From a virus, in IMG/VR virus record IMGVR_UViG_3300020182_000063, positions 1-44,407 of that record: a stretch of DNA of 44,407 nucleotides, one strand, 5' to 3'. The notes under the pieces are model-generated. The model had not been told where the DNA came from. It did not search any database and saw nothing but the letters and a program-made list of their open reading frames with translations. Within the stretch, counting starts at the first letter, position 1. Each line of letters begins with the position of its first letter. The translations under genes and the position numbers were made by a program. Positions 36,172 to 43,517 of this stretch are shown one piece after another.

Positions 36172-37125
36172 ATGGTTACAGATGAAAGAAATTATTACAA
36201 ACCGTTTCAGTATAACTGGGCGTATGAAGCGTACAAAACGCAGCAGCATCTTCATTGGATGCCTGAAGAAGTTCCAATGGCAGACGATCTTAAAGATTAT
36301 CGTTCTTTGGATGATAGTAGTAAGCGTTTACTTGGACATATCTTTCGTTTTTTCACGCAGAGTGATGTAGACGTTTGCTGTGGATATGCGAAGCATTATC
36401 TGCCTACGTTTAAAGCTCCTGAAGTACGAATGATGTTGTCTGCATTTGCAGCAATGGAAGCCGTTCATCAGGACGCATATTCTACTCTTCTAGAGACTCT
36501 TGGGTTTCCTGAAGAAGAATATCAAATGTTTATGGATGTTCAAGAAATGTCCGATAAACATGAATATTTGACTAATTTTAACATGGATAGTAAGAAAGAT
36601 ATTGCTAAAACTGTAGCAGTATATAGTGGATTTACGGAAGGAGTACAGTTGTTTAGTAGTTTTGCTATTCTATTGAACTTTCCGCGCCACAATCTTATGA
36701 AGAATATGGGCCAGATTGTTACCTGGTCAATTCGAGATGAGAGCTTACATGTTGAAGGAATGTCAAAACTTTTCAGAACTTATATTCAAGAGAACCCTGA
36801 AATATGGAATGATGAATTAAAGTATGAAATCTATTGTGCTGCTGAAAGAGTAGTAGAACTAGAAGATGCATTTATTGATGTTGCTTTTGGGGCTACCGAA
36901 GTAGAAGACCTGTCAGCGGCTGAAGTAAAGGCATATATTCGGTATATTGCTGACAAAAGACTCATGGGTCTAGGTATGAAGAAGATTTTCAATTCAGAAA
37001 GCAACCCTCTTCCTTGGCTAGACTATATGGTAAACGCAGTGGAACACACGAATTTTTTCGAAAATCGTTCCACAGAATACGCCCGAGCCAGTACTACTGG
37101 TAACTGGCAAGACATTTTTAAATAA
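36172..37125 (+). CDS. nrdB: Ribonucleotide reductase, class I beta subunit (NrdB-like)
   Basis: This 317-aa ferritin-like radical generator has metal ligands and a tyrosyl radical site: Asp65 in FTQSDVDV, Glu96-x2-His99 with radical Tyr103 in AMEAVHQDAYSTLL, Glu156 in GFTEGVQLF, and Glu190-x2-His193 in SIRDESLHVEG. The radical Tyr is present, so it is not a Phe-type class Ic subunit. It starts 3 nt after nrdA, making an operon. The C-terminus (RASTTGNWQDIFK) should dock to NrdA. Confidence 0.94.
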   Translation: MVTDERNYYKPFQYNWAYEAYKTQQHLHWMPEEVPMADDLKDYRSLDDSSKRLLGHIFRFFTQSDVDVCCGYAKHYLPTFKAPEVRMMLSAFAAMEAVHQDAYSTLLETLGFPEEEYQMFMDVQEMSDKHEYLTNFNMDSKKDIAKTVAVYSGFTEGVQLFSSFAILLNFPRHNLMKNMGQIVTWSIRDESLHVEGMSKLFRTYIQENPEIWNDELKYEIYCAAERVVELEDAFIDVAFGATEVEDLSAAEVKAYIRYIADKRLMGLGMKKIFNSESNPLPWLDYMVNAVEHTNFFENRSTEYARASTTGNWQDIFK

Positions 37126-37136
37126 GGAACCTTATT

Positions 37137-37388
37137 ATGACAACTGAAGTACAAGACAAGCCAACTCTCGTTCTAGATGGCGAGAACCACATAATTGAAG
37201 ATCTTTCTGACAAAGCCAAGTATATGGTAAGTCAGTTGCAGGATCTTCAGCAACAAGCTACTGCAAATTCTGCACGAGCAGATCAAATTGAAGTGGCACG
37301 ACAAGGCTTTACTACTCTTCTGAAAGAAGAAATTGCAAATCCGCAAATGGACGAAGCACCTCCTGCAGAGGGTGAAATAGTACAGTAA
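37137..37388 (+). CDS. Small helical phage protein after RNR
   Basis: This 83-aa protein reads TLVLDGENHIIEDLSDKAKY, then a Gln-rich helix MVSQLQDLQQQATANSARAD and ARQGFTTLLKEEI, then an acidic/Pro tail. The dG..(y/h).i.dLs..ak pattern recurs in small phage proteins near fibre or structural genes. Function is unknown. It ends at a strong terminator, closing the rightward block. Confidence 0.6.
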   Translation: MTTEVQDKPTLVLDGENHIIEDLSDKAKYMVSQLQDLQQQATANSARADQIEVARQGFTTLLKEEIANPQMDEAPPAEGEIVQ

Positions 37389-37392
37389 AACG

Positions 37393-37417
37393 AAAAGGGG
37401 CCTTGAGCCCCTTTTTT
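37393..37417. terminator. Bidirectional rho-independent terminator at the convergent junction
   Basis: Symmetric AAAAGGGGC...GCCCCTTTTTT with a CTTGA loop stops rightward transcription after the RNR unit and leftward transcription from the fibre block. It marks the boundary between converging units. Confidence 0.93.
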
Positions 37418-37456
37418 ATTTACCCAAGGAACACCTGAAGCGGGAGTAGTCACTTC

Positions 37457-37753
37457 TTACTCCGCAGATGCGGAAATTACTCCAGCAGCAATCTTATGCC
37501 CTACTCCAGCAGCAACTTCTGCAATACGAAGATCGGTAGCGGCTTCATCATAGGCTCCATCTGCTGCAAAGCAAACGTTTACCATGCGAGTATGTGTAGT
37601 GTTTGGTGTAGTAGCGTCTTCTGTAAACGTGACTTCAATATCTCTGATGCCCGTTAAAGTTTCGCTAATAGTTTCGCCTTCATTATCTGGATCGGTCATT
37701 GTCTGCACTCGAGTTCCGTCAAAAGTTTCGTTTTTTACATATGTTACTGCCAT
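37457..37753 (-). CDS. Small virion-associated-type protein, function unknown
   Basis: This 98-aa protein is Thr/Asp/Ala-rich, beta-type in the first two-thirds (VTYVKNETFDGTRVQTMTDP; IRDIEVTFTEDATTPNT) and helical near the end (LRIAEVAAGVGHKIAAGVIS). GGGAG lies 9 nt upstream of the ATG. It is the last gene of the leftward fibre block. I infer a virion or fibre-accessory protein from position and composition only. Confidence 0.5.
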   Translation of the reverse strand: MAVTYVKNETFDGTRVQTMTDPDNEGETISETLTGIRDIEVTFTEDATTPNTTHTRMVNVCFAADGAYDEAATDLRIAEVAAGVGHKIAAGVISASAE

Positions 37754-37754
37754 T

Positions 37755-37877
37755 TTATTTCTCCCAATAATTTAGCGTGAGGATTAGTCCTCTGTATTTA
37801 AGTTCGTCAATTTCTTTTTGTTGTGTTTTAGCGTTTTCAATTAGGTAGCCTACCAAGTTGCAATATGAACTCGTCAT
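37755..37877 (-). CDS. Small helical protein (40 aa)
   Basis: The 40-residue protein contains VGYLIENAKTQQKEIDELKY and ends in GLILTLNYWEK, a helical region that looks genuinely coding. The ATG at 37877 lies within the preceding small gene in another frame. A frameshift joining it to the 30-aa frame at 37837-37929 is possible but not shown. Confidence 0.4.
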   Translation of the reverse strand: MTSSYCNLVGYLIENAKTQQKEIDELKYRGLILTLNYWEK

Positions 37878-37929
37878 TCAAATCATGATTGAACTTGACG
37901 AAGCGATCTTCAATGACGTAATCAGGCAT
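37837..37929 (-). CDS. Short reading frame (30 aa), possibly coding
   Basis: The 30-residue frame MPDYVIEDRFVKFNHDLNDE ends LQLGRLPN. It lies between the tail-associated gene at 37939 and the 40-aa frame. The composition looks plausible but the ribosome-binding site (AATAAAAAGGC) is modest, so this is low confidence. Confidence 0.35.
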   Translation of the reverse strand: MPDYVIEDRFVKFNHDLNDEFILQLGRLPN

Positions 37930-37938
37930 AAAGCCTTT

Positions 37939-38259
37939 TTATTCCTCCCAAGGAAATACTTCGTGAGTAGTATAATCAGGAAAAAGTCTATCATCAGCTT
38001 GTTGCATAGCTACAGCCTTTGTACTAGCCAGCTCTTCGTCAGATATCCAGCCCCAAACAGTTTCTTCTGTAAGCTCCTCCCAAAGAATATAGTTATCTGT
38101 ATTATCAGTGTTTAGTTCCGCTGTAAATGCGCTACTAACTTTTTTTCCTTCGTGCTCAAAGTTATAAACATATTGAACCGCATACGCAAAGTTATCTGGG
38201 TATGTCTCATGGTTAGTATATGTTAAAATATGTAAAATTTTTGTTTCTGTCGGTTCCAT
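37939..38259 (-). CDS. Fibre-associated phage protein
   Basis: This 106-aa protein reads VQYVYNFEHEGKKVSSAFTA, then NYILWEELTEETVWGWISDE, then a helical end. The Y.Y.FE.......FT..L.....D...W..LTEE.V.GW pattern matches small proteins that follow tail-fibre genes in marine phages (from memory; sometimes DUF7936). It is probably a fibre chaperone or minor tail component. It lies 12 nt downstream of the fibre-like gene. Confidence 0.6.
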   Translation of the reverse strand: MEPTETKILHILTYTNHETYPDNFAYAVQYVYNFEHEGKKVSSAFTAELNTDNTDNYILWEELTEETVWGWISDEELASTKAVAMQQADDRLFPDYTTHEVFPWEE

Positions 38260-38271
38260 AAAATTATCCTA

Positions 38272-39090
38272 TTAAACAAACCCGTAATAAATACCAATTT
38301 CTCGATAAATAGCTGTTTGACCTGTTGCAGTTTCTCTAGTCCTAAAAATTAAGGGGGAAGATGCACTCGTATTTGAAATTACAGCTTCTTCCATTAAAAT
38401 CCTAAAAGAAAGTTGAAAATTTCTTCCTCCATATACACTATCCATAGGGGTAGCCATAGTAGAGTTTAAAAGGTTTCTTTCAACATTATCATTGTAAAAA
38501 CGTATATTGCCAACACTCCAGTAGTTGGTAAAATTCGCTCCAGAGCCCCCATTAGTATTAAATCTGACCAAGGTCCTTGGATTGACTAAAGATCCATTAA
38601 TCCAGCCCGAGCCAGGAGGTTGGGCTGACATTGTAATCTTCCCGCCTGTATATGCACTTTTATACTGAATAGTAAATATTGCAAATCTACCCTGGAGGAC
38701 ACTTAGATTGCTGGGACCTAAGTTATTTCCATCATAACCATACCCCAGGGCAGGAAGCGTACCTCCAGTAGCCGAACTAGAAATTGTAGCAGTAGTAAAA
38801 CCAAAATCATCTAGCAACTCAACAGCCATATCTCCATTACTAAAAGTTGTTATAAATCTATTGCTAAAAGAATCTTCATCGTATCCATACCGTGTTTTAC
38901 TATAAAAATCACTCATACTAAGATTAGTGTCTTGAGGCATTCCAGGAGTAGTATTACTGTCTAGTGGATGTCCTATCCACCATCTCATACTTACATTACT
39001 TTGAGTCTGAACTCCTTCATAAACCGGACCATTCATCTCGGTAAAAATTTCACTAAAAGATAACGAAGACCCTGAAGCTTTTATTGTCAC
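38272..39090 (-). CDS. Fibre/tail surface protein
   Basis: This 272-aa protein begins TIKASGSSLSFSEIFTEMNG and has NLSMSDFYSKTRYGYDED near residue 54, the same N-terminal phage motif seen at 1165-1803. The remainder is beta-rich, Ser/Thr/Asn-heavy, and ends in a hydrophobic strand (TAIYREIGIYYGFV). It overlaps the large fibre gene's stop (ATGA) and is translated with it. Probably a distal fibre or accessory adhesin. Confidence 0.65.
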   Translation of the reverse strand: MTIKASGSSLSFSEIFTEMNGPVYEGVQTQSNVSMRWWIGHPLDSNTTPGMPQDTNLSMSDFYSKTRYGYDEDSFSNRFITTFSNGDMAVELLDDFGFTTATISSSATGGTLPALGYGYDGNNLGPSNLSVLQGRFAIFTIQYKSAYTGGKITMSAQPPGSGWINGSLVNPRTLVRFNTNGGSGANFTNYWSVGNIRFYNDNVERNLLNSTMATPMDSVYGGRNFQLSFRILMEEAVISNTSASSPLIFRTRETATGQTAIYREIGIYYGFV

Positions 39091-42000
39091 TGTTTTTTCT
39101 CCACAATCTCAATCAAGTCTTTGATCGCTTCAATAAGTAGAGCACTAATTCTGTCATATTTAACGGCTAAAGTTCCATCAGGTCTCTCTGCCACTAGTTC
39201 GGGCAAAACTTTTTTAAGTTCTTGTGCTATAACCCCTACATCTTTTTTCCTCATAAAATAAGGATCTTCTCCCCCATGCTCAGCCATGTACTCATCCGTC
39301 CAATCAAACGTTACTCCAGAGAGTGCTTTTACTTTTTCTATGCTGTTGGCTATAGGAAGGATATTTTCTTTAAATCTTGAGTCTGAAGAGTAGAAAGCAG
39401 TAATATCGCCTGTTGCTCTAATAGACCCAGCTCCTCCGGATGCGGTGACCCCAACACCCAAAGAATTAACTTGTGCGTTACCTGCTCCTGTTAAATTCCA
39501 GGAGTTTCCGCTAATTGTGTTTCCGCGGAAATATATATTATTTCCACTAGAGTTTCCAATGTATTGATTGGTTGCATAATTATAATAATTGGCTACACTT
39601 GTTTGTATGTAGAAATCACCACTAGCGAAAGCTGTTCGTCCAGGCGTATCGGAAAAGAAACGTCCATCGTTCTCACCGGAACCCACATAAAAGTTAGAGG
39701 CACTTAAAATCTCGGCTCTAATTCTATTTGTTGATGCGGTAATATATACTTCATCAGTATAATATGTAGTACCTGCGGATCTCCACAGTATTGGATAGTT
39801 TCCACCACCATCACTATGATTTTGAGTTACAGTTGTTGCATTACCAGTAACATTACCAGTAACATTACCAGTAACATTACCAATAAAAGTTCCGTTATTA
39901 TCAATATAGGATTTATCAGCGCCGTCTCTTCTGAATTGAACAATACGATTTGAAGATGAATCTGATACAATATACCATCTATTTGAGTGATATTGAATCT
40001 TACCATTTGCTCCTGGATTTCCTGTCCAAGTAGAAGAAGCCGCGGACAAGATTGACGAGTTCGTTATAGTGATTCCGCCATGTCCGCCGTTTGCGTCAAT
40101 AACTCCTGAGCTAACAAGTCCTGCTGAAGTAACAGTGCCATTAAATTTAGCAGCTCCAGTTAAAGCATTTATAGATGCAGATACCGCTGTACGAGAAGAG
40201 CCAAACGTAAAACCCCGACCCGCTGTCGTACCCATATTATGGTGCATACTATAGTCAGTAACCGTACCATGATCTGCTTGGTTGTTGCCCATCTTAATTG
40301 AGTAAGTTTCAGCGGCTCCCCAAAAGGTAAAGCCATTGTTAACGCCTGCAACTGCACTATAAATATTCGCGCTGGTGGTAGAAGGAAGTGAGTAGTTATT
40401 AGCACCATTTGCGACATTAAGAGCCGACCGTAGTTGAGCAGGCGTAGAAGGTCTAACATAGTTATTACTACCAGTATCAACTTGGGTCATGATATAACCA
40501 ATACTAGCGTTTGTACTATCATACTCTGAACGCAACAATCTTACGTTTATATCTCCACTAGCATCCCTCTTTACGACAGTATTTACTGTACTAGCAGTTG
40601 TGCCTCCGCTGTTTGTAATATAACCAGCACTCGCATGATTACCCCAACCATAAGCAGTGTTCCAGTTACCAGAGTTATTAGCAAACGGTAGAGAATAATT
40701 GTTAGCACCATCCGCTACGTTCAAGAAGGATCTAACAGCAGCTGGTGTGCCGTGACGAATATATCCATCGTTACCAGTTTCAACACAAACTTGAGTTACA
40801 CCACTGGTAACTGTGTTTGGAGTCGTATTGAAAAAGTTTGCAAAGATATAACCGTCATTGTGACGCCGGACAACCGTGCCTCCACTTGCTGACTGACTTA
40901 TAGTATAAGGAAAACTATAATTGTTCGCACTCGTAGCTATCGTATCCAACTTTGCACCATCAACAGACACGTTACGGCCATCAAACGTACTATTAGTTGT
41001 TACTGCGCCTGTAAGTGCACCACCAGCTTTTGGTAACGCAGCATTAGCAGTCGTAGTTGTAGAGGTTAAACCAGATGCCGTTGCATAATATGAACCATGT
41101 TGCCCATCAAGTAAATCAGCGTCTAAGCCAGAACCTGAACCGTCGTTAGTGCTGTGCCATACCTTGCTAATGGTAGGCGTAACAGAATTCTCGGTAGCGG
41201 CGTTAACAGTTATCGTCCACGGATCATATGTGTCGGCTACGCTAGTTTGATACCCTCTGGTCATATTATGGACGCGCACACCCATGTAATTAGCGTTTGC
41301 TATGCTTATGTACGCTTTTCCGCTTGAATCTCTACCGACTACTATATCTGGGTTACCAGTGCCAGTATAGATCGCTTTGGGCGAATGCCACTGGTTTGTT
41401 GTCGAGTACATGTATCCGCTAACTACATATGTGTGGCATGTGTAGTTGCCGTAAAGCGAGACAGTAACTTGGAACATGTGACCGCTATTCGTATTAAAAG
41501 GCGCAGTGCATCTGATTCTTCCGCTACTTCCGGCAGTGGTGCCATATGTCGCTAATGTTGCTCCGAAATTAGTATGGTCTTTTCCATCCAACAAATCTGC
41601 ATCTAAACCAGAGCCTGAGCCGTCGTTACCGGCATGCCAGAAAACAGAGCTGTTGTTGAACTTGATGTCATTAGCGCCAGATCCACTAATGTAGATGCCG
41701 CCAGAACCTTGTCCTCCACCAAATATGCGGGTGAGTCCAGAGTTCGAATTCTGGTAACCGATGAACATTCCATCGCTGCCAGACTTATTGTTTCTGATAA
41801 CTCGCATACTTCCGTAAATATCGAAAGTTGCTAAATCAAATCCAGAGCCTCCACCGAAAGTAAGAGTCCCCGACACAGTGTCGCTAGTATCTGACCGCAA
41901 AAAGCTACTTCCTTGAACACCATCCAACAGATCAGCATCTAAACCAGAGCCTGAGCCGTCGTTGCCTGCGTGCCAGACAGTATTACTATTAATAGTAACA

Positions 42001-43256
42001 GCTCCTCCATTATTAGCCAGGAATGTTGATCCGCTACTTCCTACCTGAAGTGACCCATCGGTTCGCATTGTTCCCGTATTTTGATAAATGTTTTTGTTAC
42101 CATAAGTTCGAATCCAAGAGGAATCAGTCATATACCAGCCGCCGCCATAAGTATCACTATGCCACCCGGTATTTCCTATTGTTCTTAACCAATCATCTGC
42201 AATAATTTTATTTCCATGAATATCTCTTCCATAATCTAGCCATCCTGAGCCGTCAAGTAAATCAGCATCAAGACCAGAGCCTGAGCCGTCAACTGTCTTA
42301 ATTGCAGTGAGTATCTCAGCTGCTGTTTGATCGGCGGTTGCTCCTGCTTCTATACCATCGAGCTTTGCACCGTCGACAGATACGTTACGACCATCAAAAG
42401 TACTATTAGTTGTTACTGCGCCTGTAAGTGCACCACCAGCTAAGGGTAGTTTCGTAGCAATACTATTTGTGACAGTAGTAGAAAAGTTAGCGTCATCGCC
42501 AAGAGCTGCCGCGAGTTCGTTCAGCGTATTTAGTGTGCCGGGCGCAGAGTCTACGATTAAAGCGACGCGAGCATCTGCTCGAGCGTCTGTATAGTAGAGA
42601 TTCGTACCTTCAGAAAGGTCACTTGTACTTGCTGCGGCTATGCGAGCATCTGCTCGAGCATTTGTGTAGTAAAGATTCGTACCTTCTGTAATATTCGAAG
42701 TATTCTGTGCTGGCATTGTGAAAGACATAACACCAGTAGTAGAATTATAAGATAAGGAACCAGTTGCGCTTATTGCGGAACGAGCGCGAGCGTTTGTAAA
42801 ATAAAGATTTGTTCCTTCTGTAATATTCGAAGTATTCTGCGCTGGCATTGTGAAAGACATCACACCAGTAGTAGAATTATAAGAAAGACTTCCTCCCGCC
42901 GAAAAGAGACCGCGAACTTCAGCGTCTGTTCTTTCAGTAAAACTTATTACACCAGTAGAAGAATTATATGCTAAATCTCCTGAAACAGAGACTGCGCCAC
43001 GAGCACGAGCATCTGTAAAATATTTATAATTTGTATGTTCAGTAATATTTCCCGTATTTAAAGATACAGAACCTCCGAGCGCAGTAGAATGTCCCGCGAT
43101 CGAGATACTTGCATTAATTAGCTTGGAATTTGGAATACTTGGAATAACATCCAAGTCCAATACTTCATCGGCACCTGCAAGCTCAGACTTTGATTTCTTA
43201 ACTAATCCAGTACTTCCTAGTAGTTCCGCTAGAAAGCGTGCTTTTGATTTTGCCAT
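39087..43256 (-). CDS. Long tail fibre with C-terminal peptidase S74 chaperone
   Basis: This 1389-aa protein has a short N-terminal attachment region (MAKSKARFLAELLGSTGLVK), then many repeats: ITEGTNLYYTNARADARI and SLSYNSTTGVMSFTMPAQN early on, DGSGSGLDADLLDG at least four times, GALTGAVTTNSTFDGRNVSV twice and GNVTGNVTGN late. The last ~110 residues are an intramolecular chaperone of the endosialidase type (S74): SDSRFKENILPI supplies the Ser-Lys pair, then VGVIAQELKKVLPELV and a coiled coil ending IVEKKQ. It trimerises the fibre and is then cut off autocatalytically. It has its own promoter (43420-43448). Confidence 0.93.
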   Translation of the reverse strand: MAKSKARFLAELLGSTGLVKKSKSELAGADEVLDLDVIPSIPNSKLINASISIAGHSTALGGSVSLNTGNITEHTNYKYFTDARARGAVSVSGDLAYNSSTGVISFTERTDAEVRGLFSAGGSLSYNSTTGVMSFTMPAQNTSNITEGTNLYFTNARARSAISATGSLSYNSTTGVMSFTMPAQNTSNITEGTNLYYTNARADARIAAASTSDLSEGTNLYYTDARADARVALIVDSAPGTLNTLNELAAALGDDANFSTTVTNSIATKLPLAGGALTGAVTTNSTFDGRNVSVDGAKLDGIEAGATADQTAAEILTAIKTVDGSGSGLDADLLDGSGWLDYGRDIHGNKIIADDWLRTIGNTGWHSDTYGGGWYMTDSSWIRTYGNKNIYQNTGTMRTDGSLQVGSSGSTFLANNGGAVTINSNTVWHAGNDGSGSGLDADLLDGVQGSSFLRSDTSDTVSGTLTFGGGSGFDLATFDIYGSMRVIRNNKSGSDGMFIGYQNSNSGLTRIFGGGQGSGGIYISGSGANDIKFNNSSVFWHAGNDGSGSGLDADLLDGKDHTNFGATLATYGTTAGSSGRIRCTAPFNTNSGHMFQVTVSLYGNYTCHTYVVSGYMYSTTNQWHSPKAIYTGTGNPDIVVGRDSSGKAYISIANANYMGVRVHNMTRGYQTSVADTYDPWTITVNAATENSVTPTISKVWHSTNDGSGSGLDADLLDGQHGSYYATASGLTSTTTTANAALPKAGGALTGAVTTNSTFDGRNVSVDGAKLDTIATSANNYSFPYTISQSASGGTVVRRHNDGYIFANFFNTTPNTVTSGVTQVCVETGNDGYIRHGTPAAVRSFLNVADGANNYSLPFANNSGNWNTAYGWGNHASAGYITNSGGTTASTVNTVVKRDASGDINVRLLRSEYDSTNASIGYIMTQVDTGSNNYVRPSTPAQLRSALNVANGANNYSLPSTTSANIYSAVAGVNNGFTFWGAAETYSIKMGNNQADHGTVTDYSMHHNMGTTAGRGFTFGSSRTAVSASINALTGAAKFNGTVTSAGLVSSGVIDANGGHGGITITNSSILSAASSTWTGNPGANGKIQYHSNRWYIVSDSSSNRIVQFRRDGADKSYIDNNGTFIGNVTGNVTGNVTGNATTVTQNHSDGGGNYPILWRSAGTTYYTDEVYITASTNRIRAEILSASNFYVGSGENDGRFFSDTPGRTAFASGDFYIQTSVANYYNYATNQYIGNSSGNNIYFRGNTISGNSWNLTGAGNAQVNSLGVGVTASGGAGSIRATGDITAFYSSDSRFKENILPIANSIEKVKALSGVTFDWTDEYMAEHGGEDPYFMRKKDVGVIAQELKKVLPELVAERPDGTLAVKYDRISALLIEAIKDLIEIVEKKQ
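39841..39888 (-). repeat. 12-bp tandem repeat in the fibre gene
   Basis: The unit TTACCAGTAACA is present three times in perfect tandem (39841-39876), followed by a degenerate fourth copy. It encodes repeated GNVT units just before the S74-proximal region. Slippage could change the copy number in frame. Confidence 0.85.
40951..41028 (-). repeat. 78-bp internal repeat of the fibre gene, copy 2
   Basis: Nearly identical to 42364-42441 in the same orientation, with only a few mismatches. It encodes the ALTGAVTTNSTFDGRNVSVD module. Direct copies 1.4 kb apart within one gene allow in-frame recombination. Confidence 0.85.
42364..42441 (-). repeat. 78-bp internal repeat of the fibre gene, copy 1
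   Basis: Partner of 40951-41028. Both are followed in the protein by GAKLD and flanked by LADLLDG-type repeats. Confidence 0.85.
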
Positions 43257-43266
43257 TTAAGTTCTC

Positions 43267-43362
43267 CTAAAAGACTACTTTTTTGATTAGGATGGGAACG
43301 TTTTTTGTGACTATAATTGTCGGAGGAGACGCTTTTCTTATCGTAATTGCACTATGACTCAT
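43267..43362 (-). CDS. Short peptide upstream of the fibre gene (31 aa)
   Basis: The 31-residue, basic and hydrophobic peptide begins MSHSAITIRKASPPTIIVTK. GAAGG lies about 10 nt before ATG 43362 and its stop is 11 nt before the large fibre ATG. It is the first frame after the fibre promoter. It may be a real small protein or a leader peptide. Confidence 0.45.
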   Translation of the reverse strand: MSHSAITIRKASPPTIIVTKNVPILIKKVVF

Positions 43363-43419
43363 GGGTTCTTTACCTTCTCGCCTCACATAACTTTATGTGT
43401 TTTTGAAAAATATTTCTGA

Positions 43420-43448
43420 ATTATAGCATTCAGGAGGTGGGTTGTCAA
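43420..43448 (-). promoter_or_regulatory. Sigma70 promoter of the fibre gene
   Basis: TTGACA (43448-43443), 17 nt and TATAAT (43425-43420) on the minus strand. It is the only promoter that I see in the right-hand leftward block, giving the large fibre its own transcript. Confidence 0.88.
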
Positions 43449-43517
43449 ATATTATTTTTTGTTAGCTATTTTTTTGTGAGTGCCATTTATATCTCCTTTA
43501 TTCTGGGGGGTTATATT

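Noticed and set aside
41748-41765. tRNA T-arm-like sequence with GTTCGAAT loop in the fibre region
   Set aside because: No acceptor, D or anticodon arms surround it and it lies within the large fibre coding sequence; a chance match.
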